Positions 1 to 6,671 of a stretch of 19,672 bases of DNA are shown piece by piece (the first letter of the stretch is position 1; every line of letters begins with the position of its first letter). Origin of the DNA: Micrococcales bacterium. GTDB lineage: Bacteria; Actinomycetota; Actinomycetes; S36-B12; UBA5976. A program made the position numbers and the translations under genes. The notes under the pieces were generated by a model. That model made no database searches. It saw only the letters and a program-made list of their open reading frames with translations, and was not told the DNA's origin. The stretch is taken from NCBI GenBank assembly GCA_024640585.1, contig JAHEEQ010000047.1, positions 1 to 19,672 on the forward strand, in the 5' to 3' direction.

Positions 1-46
1 AGCCAACCTACGTTTCAACCGCCGCGTTGAAATCTGGGCTCAGTAA
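1..46 (+). CDS. 3' end of an OmpA-like C-terminal domain protein (partial)
   Basis: Only the last 14 codons and the TAA stop are inside the window, in the frame starting at base 2. The residues read ANLRFNRRVEIWAQ and match the end of the next gene (ANKAFNRRVEVWAR) almost position for position. The NRRVE motif is the usual end of OmpA-like peptidoglycan-binding domains. This is therefore the tail of a second OmpA-type secreted protein lying immediately upstream. Its N-terminal part and size cannot be seen. The nucleotide match with the downstream gene continues past the stop codon into the terminator, which points to a tandem duplication. Confidence 0.8.
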   Translation, partial: ANLRFNRRVEIWAQ

Positions 47-63
47 ATAAGTACTAAGAAAGC

Positions 64-90
64 AAGGCCCTGGAGAAATCCGGGGCCTTA
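64..90 (+). terminator. Intrinsic terminator after the upstream OmpA gene
   Basis: An 11-bp stem (64-74 with 79-89) closes a GAAA tetraloop at 75-78, with one T-G wobble at 71/82. The T tract after it is weak (TTACTTAT). It sits 17 bases after the stop codon of the partial gene. The left arm is identical to that of the terminator at 4035-4067. Confidence 0.8.
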
Positions 91-197
91 CTTATGCGAC
101 AAGCCAAGGAAGATGAAGGCTTTCACTCGCGCAAAAGTCGAATGAATGTCACTTTCTACTACTCTATACCCATAGTCCAAAACCTTAGGGAACCTCT

Positions 198-3100
198 ATG
201 CGCATACCTGCCAAATCCATATTTGCCTTGCTAATTGCAGCACTGACATTTTCAACTTTAACTGCAGTGCCAGCTTCAGCTGCTCCGTCAACACCAAATC
301 GCGATGCGAACCATTTAATGCTTTGGGATGTGATCCGCGATGGGGATGAGAACGGTGTCGTTCATGTCGTCCCAGATCTACCAGCATATGCATTTACGTA
401 CTACACATTGAAGCGCAGTTTTGTACAGACGCTTACAACTAGTGACACAATGATGATTCGTATGGACGTATCTGGTGCAATTCAAATGGAGTCTGCGCCA
501 CAATGGATGTGGGAAGGTCAGACTAATAGCAACCTACCGCCTCAAGGTGCAAGCATTAAAGCGCCTTCTGTTGCTGGAACAGGAAACTCACGCCACTACA
601 TAAATATGGTCATCCAACCGGACTCAACTGGCGTCGTGACCATGACACCAAAACTTTATAAAAACGGCGTTTTATTGACAGGTGCTGTGACAGATTATTT
701 CGAATCACTTAAACCTCGTGTCTACCAACAAATAAGAACTTCTAGCTACACAGTTACATCTGAAGATATCTTCGCAAATTCGCGCACCTCAGCATGCGCT
801 GATGTCTCGCAAATTTCAGCTGGTCAAGTACTCACACCTTCATTGACACTTAAGCGAAACGGTGGATCAGTAACAGGTTCAACGCAAAATATAAGCAATT
901 TATTAGGTGTTGGTCCTTGGACAAGCATGAATGGATCAAATGGCGGAACCACGCTAATCGTTCCTAATCCAAAGCCGGAATTTTACTTAGCTCAACTTGC
1001 ACGCGGGGTGAAAATAAACGATGCAAGTTCAAACGTGGTTACTGGTGATGTGTTAACTGCAGATGCTGCGATTGTAAATTCGAGCGCCACGTCAGTGATT
1101 GGTGAATGTCCGGGTGCAAGCACGATTGGGCTTACCCAAAGTTATTCAGGATTAAGTTATAACCGAGTACCTCTAAATGTAAATCTGACCTATACAATGA
1201 AATACCGCTGTGAATTTACAGATTCAGTTTCAGGTAAAACAACCTATAGCATGATGATTGGCAATCCGGATTCCTGGGGTATGAGTGATTGCAGTACCGA
1301 AGGATTGCAAGTTGGACATACTTACCACACTGTTGCGATGATGCTTATTTTTTCCAGCATTGGACGCGGTGTATATGACGATTACAGGTACATGACCTAT
1401 GGAATGCCGCTCAATTATGAGGAAGCTGACATAACAATTGCACGTGAAGATGCGACAGAACCAACAATTCCTGGGACTACAGGTCCAGGTGCATTACGTT
1501 GGCAAAGTTTTGACAACGCCACGGGAACGCAAACGAACTTTCTTGGTCGAGGTAATAACCAGAGTCTCGAACTCGACACTGCAAATGATGGATTTGATGG
1601 TCGACTAGCAACCTCCCGTATTTCAAATGACACAATTCGGATCGAGCATTGGGGACCGAATGGACGCGTGAAATTTGGCACTGCTGATTATGTCGATTTC
1701 ACTGATCCGATTTCAAGTGATGACATTCGAACACAAGACTATGGAAGTTCGATTGGCTGGTATGGAAACCGTGACAAATGGTTTTTTGTCCAAACAGATA
1801 ACAACGATATGGTAATAACAACAGGATCGTATGATGATACAAACACATCAACCTTCCGCGTTACGCTAAATCAATCTGATTTGGCTTGCATTGATGTTAT
1901 GGGTCCAGATTCATTTGTTTCAGATTTCTGGAGTCAAAAGTACGACGCATTTAGTGCACCGGGTGAATTTCCATACATCCATCTAATGTGTGCTGCATCT
2001 ATTGAAGGTTCGCCAGAATGGATGCGCAATGCATTTGACGGATATGCAATTGCACGTGTAACTGGAATTTCTGGTGGATACGGAACATTGGATGGTGTTG
2101 CAAACTTCACACCAAATGACGGTAAAAAGATTGCAGTTGGTTCTTCCGACTACTGGATGCGCGGAGCGACAGACGTTGCAGTAAATCCGAAAAAGGATTT
2201 AAGTGCCAGCGATATTGCTATTGTTGCTGTACACGCAGATTGGGATACCGTTGGGAATATTGGGGTTAACTATTTCTTCCAACCAGTAGCTCCAGATACT
2301 GTCTCAATTACTTTGGTCAAAGTAGATGGAAGCATCGTTCAGGTAGCCAAAGAAAACTCACTGAATTCTTATGGAAATATGGTGCATTTCAGCGTTGCTT
2401 TTGATGGAGATGGAAAAATCAGGTTAATTTGGACAACAACCGCTTCTAGTGGAGTCGGCGAGCACACTTACCGCTTGATCGACATAAGTCCAACTGGTGT
2501 TCCTACTTTAAATAAAACATTCACATTAGACAATATCGATGCATTCGAAGTTGAGCCAAAGGTTTACTGGTTTGGAAATGCAAATTCTTACCCAAATCCA
2601 GACAACGTAGATGTTTCTCAACTTGTGCTAGCAAACGGAGTTGGCGATAGCGAAAAACTTTACATGGCTCGCTATGCACCTGGTGTTGGAGTTGCATACA
2701 CGGTTCTAAACATCACAACCGGAAACGCATGGTCTGGAGAGGCAGCTTTGAGCGATGCATTTAGGTTCTATCCTTATGTGAGCGCAACCTCAGGTCTCTT
2801 TGACTTCGATGACAGTGGAAATATGTTCTACTCCCGCAAATACAAAGAATCTACGTATTCTGTACTGCGATGGGGAACAGGAATTGACCCTGCAGCTGGA
2901 CCAGTCATAACTTCACCGAATGAATTTGAAATTTCAGTAGGAAGTAAAACTGTAGAAACAGCTACATCCACAGCAACCAATGGAACATGGTCGATTACAG
3001 GTGGCAAAGACTCTTCTTTATTCAAGATTAACGAGACGACTGGTTTGCTTGAGTTCAAGAATTTGCCTGCTGAAGGTGATTATGAAGTAGAAATAACTAT

Positions 3101-4016
3101 CACAGAAGACGGCAAGACTTCTTCGCAAACCATTACGGTCCATGTGATTGACGATTCTTTACCAGAATTTGATTTGGCAGAGTCGGTAAATGTGGAAATC
3201 GGCACATCAGGAATAATTGTCACTCCGGCTAATCCAACCAAGTCAGGTACATACACACTTGGTGGTTCTGATGCAGGACTATTTGAGATCGATCCGGACA
3301 CAGGTGCTGTGACACTTGTTGATCCGAATCAGGCTCTTGGTGACTACACAATTTCAATCACGTTGACCGACAACAACGGAAACCAAGTTACTCATTCAAC
3401 AGTTATTCATGTCGTAGAACATATCGAGGTCGGACTTCCAAGCCCGGCTTCACGCAAAAACATTAAAGGCAATAAAACCAAAGTTGAATGGACTGCTGCT
3501 GAAAATGCAATTCAATATAAGGTAAAACTAGCTAACAAAGTTCTATGCACAACTGTAAATACTTCTTGCACATTCAAAAAGCAATATGCAGCGAACAAAA
3601 AGATCTATGTTTATGCATATGCCTCAAATGGCGATGAAAAGCGTGCTTTAGCTGAATTCCAAGATTCAACTCCAGTCACTGGCAAAAAAGTGAAACTTGG
3701 CATGGTGAATTTTGCATTGGATTCACTATTTATAGACCTAACTGCTGTGCGAAAGTTAAACAAGATTGTGAAAGCCATCAAGAAGGCTGGTTACAAGAAG
3801 ATCTTCGTTTACGGTCACACCGATAACCAAGGTCCAGCACCGCACGACATTTCGTTGAGCTACCGTCGTGCACGCCAGGTTTGGATGTACTTAGACAAGC
3901 GTTTGGACAACGTGAAGTTTGTGTACAAAGGCTTTAGCCGTCACGAACCTGCGAAACCAAACACAACTGAAGCCAACAAGGCGTTCAACCGACGCGTTGA
4001 AGTCTGGGCAAGGTAA
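198..4016 (+). CDS. Large secreted surface protein with cadherin-like repeats and OmpA-like C-terminus
   Basis: The 1272-residue protein starts with a classical signal peptide (basic start, hydrophobic stretch at about 7-22, PASA/A cleavage at about 28). Residues 30 to about 890 are beta-rich with scattered cysteines and resemble no family I can name. Two cadherin-like beta domains follow at about 896-985 and 986-1072 (each with a GLF/SLF-I-x-x-x-TG core), then an Fn3-like module at about 1073-1155. The OmpA-like domain lies at about 1165-1272 with GHTD at 1206-1209, LSYRRA near 1220-1225 and a terminal NRRVEVW. In this family the Asp and the Arg of LSxxRA bind peptidoglycan diaminopimelate, so the protein is probably exported and held in the cell wall, with the large N-terminal part exposed as an adhesin or binding protein. 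The ATG at 198 has AGGGA at 187-191. The upstream paralogue's end is 152 bp away. The ligand is unknown. Confidence 0.88.
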   Translation: MRIPAKSIFALLIAALTFSTLTAVPASAAPSTPNRDANHLMLWDVIRDGDENGVVHVVPDLPAYAFTYYTLKRSFVQTLTTSDTMMIRMDVSGAIQMESAPQWMWEGQTNSNLPPQGASIKAPSVAGTGNSRHYINMVIQPDSTGVVTMTPKLYKNGVLLTGAVTDYFESLKPRVYQQIRTSSYTVTSEDIFANSRTSACADVSQISAGQVLTPSLTLKRNGGSVTGSTQNISNLLGVGPWTSMNGSNGGTTLIVPNPKPEFYLAQLARGVKINDASSNVVTGDVLTADAAIVNSSATSVIGECPGASTIGLTQSYSGLSYNRVPLNVNLTYTMKYRCEFTDSVSGKTTYSMMIGNPDSWGMSDCSTEGLQVGHTYHTVAMMLIFSSIGRGVYDDYRYMTYGMPLNYEEADITIAREDATEPTIPGTTGPGALRWQSFDNATGTQTNFLGRGNNQSLELDTANDGFDGRLATSRISNDTIRIEHWGPNGRVKFGTADYVDFTDPISSDDIRTQDYGSSIGWYGNRDKWFFVQTDNNDMVITTGSYDDTNTSTFRVTLNQSDLACIDVMGPDSFVSDFWSQKYDAFSAPGEFPYIHLMCAASIEGSPEWMRNAFDGYAIARVTGISGGYGTLDGVANFTPNDGKKIAVGSSDYWMRGATDVAVNPKKDLSASDIAIVAVHADWDTVGNIGVNYFFQPVAPDTVSITLVKVDGSIVQVAKENSLNSYGNMVHFSVAFDGDGKIRLIWTTTASSGVGEHTYRLIDISPTGVPTLNKTFTLDNIDAFEVEPKVYWFGNANSYPNPDNVDVSQLVLANGVGDSEKLYMARYAPGVGVAYTVLNITTGNAWSGEAALSDAFRFYPYVSATSGLFDFDDSGNMFYSRKYKESTYSVLRWGTGIDPAAGPVITSPNEFEISVGSKTVETATSTATNGTWSITGGKDSSLFKINETTGLLEFKNLPAEGDYEVEITITEDGKTSSQTITVHVIDDSLPEFDLAESVNVEIGTSGIIVTPANPTKSGTYTLGGSDAGLFEIDPDTGAVTLVDPNQALGDYTISITLTDNNGNQVTHSTVIHVVEHIEVGLPSPASRKNIKGNKTKVEWTAAENAIQYKVKLANKVLCTTVNTSCTFKKQYAANKKIYVYAYASNGDEKRALAEFQDSTPVTGKKVKLGMVNFALDSLFIDLTAVRKLNKIVKAIKKAGYKKIFVYGHTDNQGPAPHDISLSYRRARQVWMYLDKRLDNVKFVYKGFSRHEPAKPNTTEANKAFNRRVEVWAR

Positions 4017-4061
4017 GTAACTCGAAACATAAGCAAGGCCCTGGAGAAATCCAGGGCCTTT
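3971..4061 (+). repeat. Direct repeat copy B: OmpA gene 3' end plus terminator
   Basis: This is the partner of copy A at 1-90. The coding part, stop codon region and the arms of the terminator are shared, with substitutions mainly in the 18 bases between stop codon and hairpin. Confidence 0.7.
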
Positions 4062-4067
4062 GTTTTG
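4035..4067 (+). terminator. Intrinsic terminator of the large OmpA-type gene
   Basis: A perfect 11-bp stem (4035-4045 with 4050-4060) carries a GAAA loop and is followed by TGTTTTG. It differs from the copy at 64-89 by having an A where that copy has a G facing T, turning a wobble pair into a Watson-Crick pair. Confidence 0.85.
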
Positions 4068-4228
4068 CAAAACTTTCGCAGATGCGAGTCTTCCTTAAAT
4101 ACAAGAAGCCCTCAGTTAATAGGCATCTGCGCCCAAACTTTTCATTTTGAGACTTTTTGATTCCGATTCTTCATCTCATCTATCTGCGCATAACTTCCCG
4201 CCACGGGCAATATAACTGAGGAGAATAA

Positions 4229-4807
4229 ATGTCTGTTCTTAACGCGGTTCTCGCCGCTAATGCACTTTACGCAAAAGATTTTGGTGACAAGGCAAATCTT
4301 ACATTGCCACCAGCTCGCCAGTTTGCAGTTTTGACTTGCATGGACGCACGCTTAGATCCTGCAAAGTATGCAGGCTTGAGCGAAGGCGATGCACACGTAA
4401 TTCGCAATGCAGGGGGACGCGCATCTGATGATGCAATTCGTTCGCTTGTTATTTCATACAAACTTCTTGGCACAAAAGAATGGTTTGTTATTCACCACTC
4501 TGATTGCGGAATGGAATTCTTCACCGACGAAGTTATTCGCGGATTGCTTGCAAGCAGCTTAGAAACCGCAGCACTTGGACCAGATGGTTTCTACGATGTT
4601 GGTAAGGGTCCTGGTTCTGCTGAAGCAGACTACATTGATTGGCTAACTATTAAAGAACAAGCACAAAGTGTTACCGAAGACGTAATTCGCATTAAGGCGC
4701 ATCCACTTGTTCCGGCTGGGATTCCGGTTTATGGATACATATACGACGTTAAGTCTGGTCGTTTGGTCGAAGTTCCTACTGCAACTGCAGCAGGCAAAGC
4801 CAAATAG
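4229..4807 (+). CDS. Beta-class carbonic anhydrase
   Basis: This cytoplasmic zinc enzyme family interconverts CO2 and bicarbonate. The 192-residue protein shows the full signature: CMDAR at 37-41 (zinc ligand C37, the catalytic D39-R41 pair), RNAGGR at 59-64, and HHSDCGM at 89-95 giving zinc ligands H90 and C93. The length fits the short bacterial (Rv1284-like) type of beta carbonic anhydrase. AGGAG at 4219-4223 lies 5 bases before the ATG. The gene stands alone between two terminators, so it is probably monocistronic. Bicarbonate supply for anaplerotic carboxylation is the likely role; in rhodopsin-bearing plankton it may also support light-aided carbon fixation, but that is inference. Confidence 0.93.
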   Translation: MSVLNAVLAANALYAKDFGDKANLTLPPARQFAVLTCMDARLDPAKYAGLSEGDAHVIRNAGGRASDDAIRSLVISYKLLGTKEWFVIHHSDCGMEFFTDEVIRGLLASSLETAALGPDGFYDVGKGPGSAEADYIDWLTIKEQAQSVTEDVIRIKAHPLVPAGIPVYGYIYDVKSGRLVEVPTATAAGKAK

Positions 4808-4818
4808 AACTGGCTACA

Positions 4819-4856
4819 AAATGGGGCTTGGGTAGCGCATCTGAGCCCCATTTCTG
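4819..4856 (+). terminator. Terminator after the carbonic anhydrase gene
   Basis: A perfect 10-bp stem (4819-4828 with 4844-4853) with a 15-base loop begins 11 bases after the stop codon. The T tract is short (TTTCTG), so it may be only moderately efficient. Confidence 0.65.
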
Positions 4857-4873
4857 TGCGTAAAACCCCGATT

Positions 4874-4912
4874 TCAGGAAACCTGTTATGTGCGGGTATC
4901 CTTCGCCCGCAC
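4874..4912 (+). promoter_or_regulatory. Candidate promoter of tRNA-Arg with GC-rich discriminator
   Basis: TATCCT at 4897-4902 is a plausible -10 element and is followed by the GC-rich stretch TCGCCCGC, the kind of discriminator found at stringently controlled stable-RNA promoters. The -35 is poor. The -10 sits in the loop of an inverted repeat (GTGCGGG at 4890-4896, CCCGCAC at 4906-4912). The mature tRNA begins 27 bases after the first possible start site near 4909. Confidence 0.35.
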
Positions 4913-4928
4913 TCTTAATTGAGCGCAC

Positions 4929-5001
4929 GCGCCCGTAGCTCAACGGATAGAGCATCTGACTACGGATCAGAAGGTTAGAGGTTCGAGTCCTCTCGGGCGC
5001 G
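4929..5001 (+). tRNA. tRNA-Arg (anticodon ACG)
   Basis: A complete 73-nt cloverleaf can be folded by hand. The acceptor arms are 4929-4935 and 4994-5000 (7 perfect pairs). The D stem is GCTC/GAGC, the anticodon stem TCTGA/TCAGA with loop CTACGGA, the variable loop AGGTT, and the T stem AGAGG/CCTCT with loop TTCGAGT. The anticodon at 4962-4964 is ACG; A34 is normally converted to inosine to read CGU, CGC and CGA. The discriminator is G and the CCA end is not encoded. The 3' half is duplicated at 5416-5453. Confidence 0.96.
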
Positions 5002-5034
5002 CAAGAAAAAATCCCCTCCATCGTGAGGGGATTT
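4963..5034 (+). repeat. Direct repeat copy 1 (attachment-site-like): tRNA-Arg 3' half plus terminator
   Basis: From the middle of the anticodon to the end of the terminator, this 72-base segment aligns without gaps to 5416-5487. The first 38 bases differ at one position (A4979 against G5432) and the remaining 34 bases at five positions. A break point in the anticodon loop is typical of tyrosine-recombinase integration into tRNA genes. Confidence 0.85.
5009..5034 (+). terminator. Terminator of the tRNA-Arg gene
   Basis: A perfect 10-bp stem (5009-5018 with 5025-5034) encloses the loop CATCGT; the right arm ends in ATTT. It starts 8 bases after the tRNA. A diverged copy lies at 5462-5487. Confidence 0.85.
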
Positions 5035-5058
5035 AATTTATTGGCGGGCTCCAATTCC

Positions 5059-5064
5059 TATACT
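5059..5064 (+). promoter_or_regulatory. Candidate -10 element of the YCII gene
   Basis: TATACT is close to the consensus -10 and lies 25 bases before the ATG at 5090. No good -35 is seen at the right distance. If used, the promoter lies inside the segment bracketed by the tRNA repeats, so the segment would carry its own promoter, gene and terminator. Confidence 0.4.
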
Positions 5065-5089
5065 TCTGACAACTAGTGAAAGAGCAAAC

Positions 5090-5431
5090 ATGCCCCAATA
5101 CATCATCTACTTTAACCAGCAATGGGTCGGAGACCACAGTGCCGAGTGGTATGAATCTCGAGGCCCTCTAGCTCGCCAGGTTGTTGCAGAAATGAAACAG
5201 GCGGGCGTACTCGTTTTTGCCGGAGGTTTAGTTGAAGAAATTGATCTCGCGATTTCAGTTGATGAAAGCGGTGAACTTCATGGGCCAATTTCATCAAATC
5301 AATTCCTAGGCGGACTCACAATCATCAACGCCGATACCGATGAAGAGGCAAATCGTTGGGGGGCGAAAATCGGCGTTGCGTGCGGTTGGCCGCAGGAAAT
5401 TCGACGATTCAAAGGCGGATCAGAAGGTTAG
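5090..5431 (+). CDS. YCII-family (DGPF-type) small protein
   Basis: The 113-residue protein has the pattern of the YCII-related fold, a dimeric alpha-beta barrel like ferredoxin: an N-terminal YIIYF strand, a region with RQVVAEMKQAGVLVFAGGL, and a second strand GGLTIINADTDEEAN followed by a helix and CGWPQEIRRF. Family members are small and mostly uncharacterised; some are linked to extracytoplasmic-function sigma factors, but none is present here. A GAAAGAG ribosome site precedes the ATG. The last four codons (G-S-E-G) and the TAG stop lie in the duplicated tRNA-Arg sequence, so the original C-terminus was replaced or trimmed when the repeat formed. The gene is the only one in the 453-bp interval. 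Confidence 0.8.
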   Translation: MPQYIIYFNQQWVGDHSAEWYESRGPLARQVVAEMKQAGVLVFAGGLVEEIDLAISVDESGELHGPISSNQFLGGLTIINADTDEEANRWGAKIGVACGWPQEIRRFKGGSEG

Positions 5432-5487
5432 GGGTTCGAGTCCTCTCGGGCGCACAAAAGAAAATCCCCTTCATCGAGAGGGGATTT
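5416..5487 (+). repeat. Direct repeat copy 2 (attachment-site-like): tRNA-Arg 3' fragment plus terminator
   Basis: This copy contains the anticodon-to-acceptor 3' half of tRNA-Arg (5416-5453) and its terminator (5454-5487), 453 bp after copy 1. No 5' half precedes it, so it is not a tRNA gene. It overlaps the end of the YCII coding region. Confidence 0.85.
5462..5487 (+). terminator. Terminator after the YCII gene (copy of the tRNA terminator)
   Basis: A 9-bp stem (5462-5470 with 5479-5487) plus an inner T-G wobble mirrors the hairpin at 5009-5034. It now serves the YCII gene, whose stop codon lies 31 bases before it. Confidence 0.75.
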
Positions 5488-5551
5488 CGTGTTTTGTGAG
5501 GCTTTGGCCAGAAACCTTCACGCGTATATTTCTTTTAAATCTAGATTGAAT

Positions 5552-6064
5552 ATGATTTTGGGAATGACTGAAGAACAAAAGTTTGATCTGGTTCAGCGCA
5601 TTCCAAACTCTAAAGTGGAGATTCGCCGTTACCACGAATGCATGTTGGCTGACGTGGTCGTCAATGCTGATTATCAAAACGCTGGCAACTTGGGATTTCG
5701 TCCACTTGTCTCTTACATTTCAAGAAACAACATAGCAATGACTTCGCCTGTAATTCAAGAACCTAAGGAGAATAGTTGGATTGTCTCCTTTGTCATGCCA
5801 GCAGGGATGAAACTAGAGGATTTGCCTATGCCCTCAGATTCGAAAGTTAGCCTTCGAAAGGTCAATGAACATACAGCCGCTGCAATAACTTTTTCAGGCG
5901 TCACCAGTGAAAGCAAAGTCAAGGAAAAAGAGGCCGAGCTACGATCTGTTTTAGAAAATGCAAATTTGATTTCTAAAGGCCCAATTCGTATTGCAAGGTT
6001 TGATCCACCCTGGAAGCCTGGTTTCATGCGCAAGAACGAAGTAATACTTGAACTAATTAGTTAG
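5552..6064 (+). CDS. SOUL-family haem-binding protein
   Basis: The protein (170 residues from this start) carries the SOUL/HBP pattern: an N-terminal segment with KVEIRRY, a central NNIAMTSPVI motif (family form: I.MT.PV), an SFVMP strand, and a C-terminal RIARFDPPWKPGFMRKNEVILEL, where PPW..P..RRNEV is highly characteristic. Family members bind haem or tetrapyrroles, or bind membranes; the role in bacteria is unsettled. There is no signal peptide. The start is uncertain: ATG 5564 (MTEEQKF) is equally possible, and neither start has a good Shine-Dalgarno site. TAGATT at 5542-5547 could be a -10 for a nearly leaderless mRNA starting at 5552. A longer GTG start at 5489 would run into the terminator and is unlikely. 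Confidence 0.85.
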   Translation: MILGMTEEQKFDLVQRIPNSKVEIRRYHECMLADVVVNADYQNAGNLGFRPLVSYISRNNIAMTSPVIQEPKENSWIVSFVMPAGMKLEDLPMPSDSKVSLRKVNEHTAAAITFSGVTSESKVKEKEAELRSVLENANLISKGPIRIARFDPPWKPGFMRKNEVILELIS

Positions 6065-6080
6065 TTTCTCTCTGAATCAG

Positions 6081-6353
6081 CTAGACATAGTGATAACTGC
6101 AAGATGCAATTCTGATTTCATTATCTACAACTTTGTAAATTAGTCGGTGCTCTAAATTGATGCGGCGTGACCAATATCCGCTTAATCCATGTTTTAGAGC
6201 CTCTGGTTTACCTAAACCTGAATATGGATTTCCTTCGATAATGCCGCGATAAATATCGTCTACTAATAAATTGATTCGCTGATGGGTAGGTGGGTTTTCT
6301 CGCTTCCAATATAAATAGTCACTCCAGGCTTGTTCGTCCCAGAGTAAATTTAT
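6081..6353 (-). CDS. yoeB: YoeB-family mRNA interferase toxin with an ATA start codon
   Basis: Translated by hand, the frame gives 90 residues with strong similarity to YoeB: NLLWDEQAWSDYLYW at the start, then GKPEALKH, LSGYWSRRI, EHRLIY and a terminal SCSYHYV. The residues matching E. coli YoeB E46, R65, H83 and Y84 are present as E51, R70, H88 and Y89, so the ribosome-dependent RNase site looks intact. The only possible start in frame is ATA at 6353-6351: TGA lies directly upstream and no ATG, GTG or TTG follows before the conserved core. In relatives the antitoxin stop and toxin ATG overlap as ATGA; here the junction reads ATAA. One G-to-A change explains both the antitoxin's TAA and the lost ATG. 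The gene may be translated weakly by coupling, or be silent. It converges on the SOUL gene with a 16-bp gap. Confidence 0.8.
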   Translation of the reverse strand: MNLLWDEQAWSDYLYWKRENPPTHQRINLLVDDIYRGIIEGNPYSGLGKPEALKHGLSGYWSRRINLEHRLIYKVVDNEIRIASCSYHYV

Positions 6354-6601
6354 TCAACAAGATCCTTAATTAAACCTTCGCCAGATGCCAGACGATTAAT
6401 TGATGTAAGTATCTTGTGTGCGTTTGCAGGATTTTTCAGTAAATATGTTGTTGCCTTTAGTGATTCGTAATCCGCTAATCTGAGGATGACAACAGCTTTG
6501 TTATATTGACGATAAACCGCAACTTTTTCACCTTTCTTCATTACTGAATTCATAATTATGTGAAAGTTGCTAAGCATTTCGATTTCTGTAATTCTTTTCA
6601 T
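6350..6601 (-). CDS. yefM: YefM/Phd-family antitoxin
   Basis: The 83-residue protein matches the YefM pattern: an N-terminal MKRITEIEMLSNFHIIMNSV (DNA-binding half), a KVAVYRQYNKAVVILRLADYESL core (family form: G.PV.I.R....VVL.S..EYESL), then TTYLLKNPANAHKIL, and a C-terminal toxin-binding tail. It neutralises YoeB by wrapping its active site and normally represses its own operon. AGAGG lies 6 bases before the ATG. The stop TAA overlaps the first bases of the toxin frame by 4 nt (6350-6353). The pair follows the tRNA-Arg repeat region, which fits an accessory locus. Confidence 0.88.
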   Translation of the reverse strand: MKRITEIEMLSNFHIIMNSVMKKGEKVAVYRQYNKAVVILRLADYESLKATTYLLKNPANAHKILTSINRLASGEGLIKDLVE

Positions 6602-6671
6602 ATTTAACCTCTATGTCTCACCGAAATTGATTTGCGAAAAATATGGATAGGGGGTGACAACGTTCAACGAT

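Larger units (their letters stand above)
1..90 (+). repeat. Direct repeat copy A: OmpA gene 3' end plus terminator
   Basis: This stretch aligns with 3971-4061 with a one-base gap. It covers the last codons of the OmpA domain, the stop codon and the hairpin terminator. Similarity in the non-coding part shows that a DNA segment was duplicated, not just a protein domain conserved. Confidence 0.7.

Noticed and set aside
5416..5453. A second tRNA-Arg gene
   Set aside because: Only the 3' half from the anticodon onward is present; the preceding bases are coding sequence of the YCII gene and cannot form the acceptor 5' strand, the D arm or the 5' side of the anticodon stem.
5340..5549. Plus-strand open frame running across the YCII end and the second terminator
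   Set aside because: It crosses the tRNA repeat and a hairpin terminator, has no ribosome site and resembles no protein; the YCII frame over the same bases is well supported.
6081..6353. Calling the YoeB toxin a pseudogene
   Set aside because: The frame is complete with all catalytic residues and a natural stop; only the start codon is non-standard, so loss of function is not proven.
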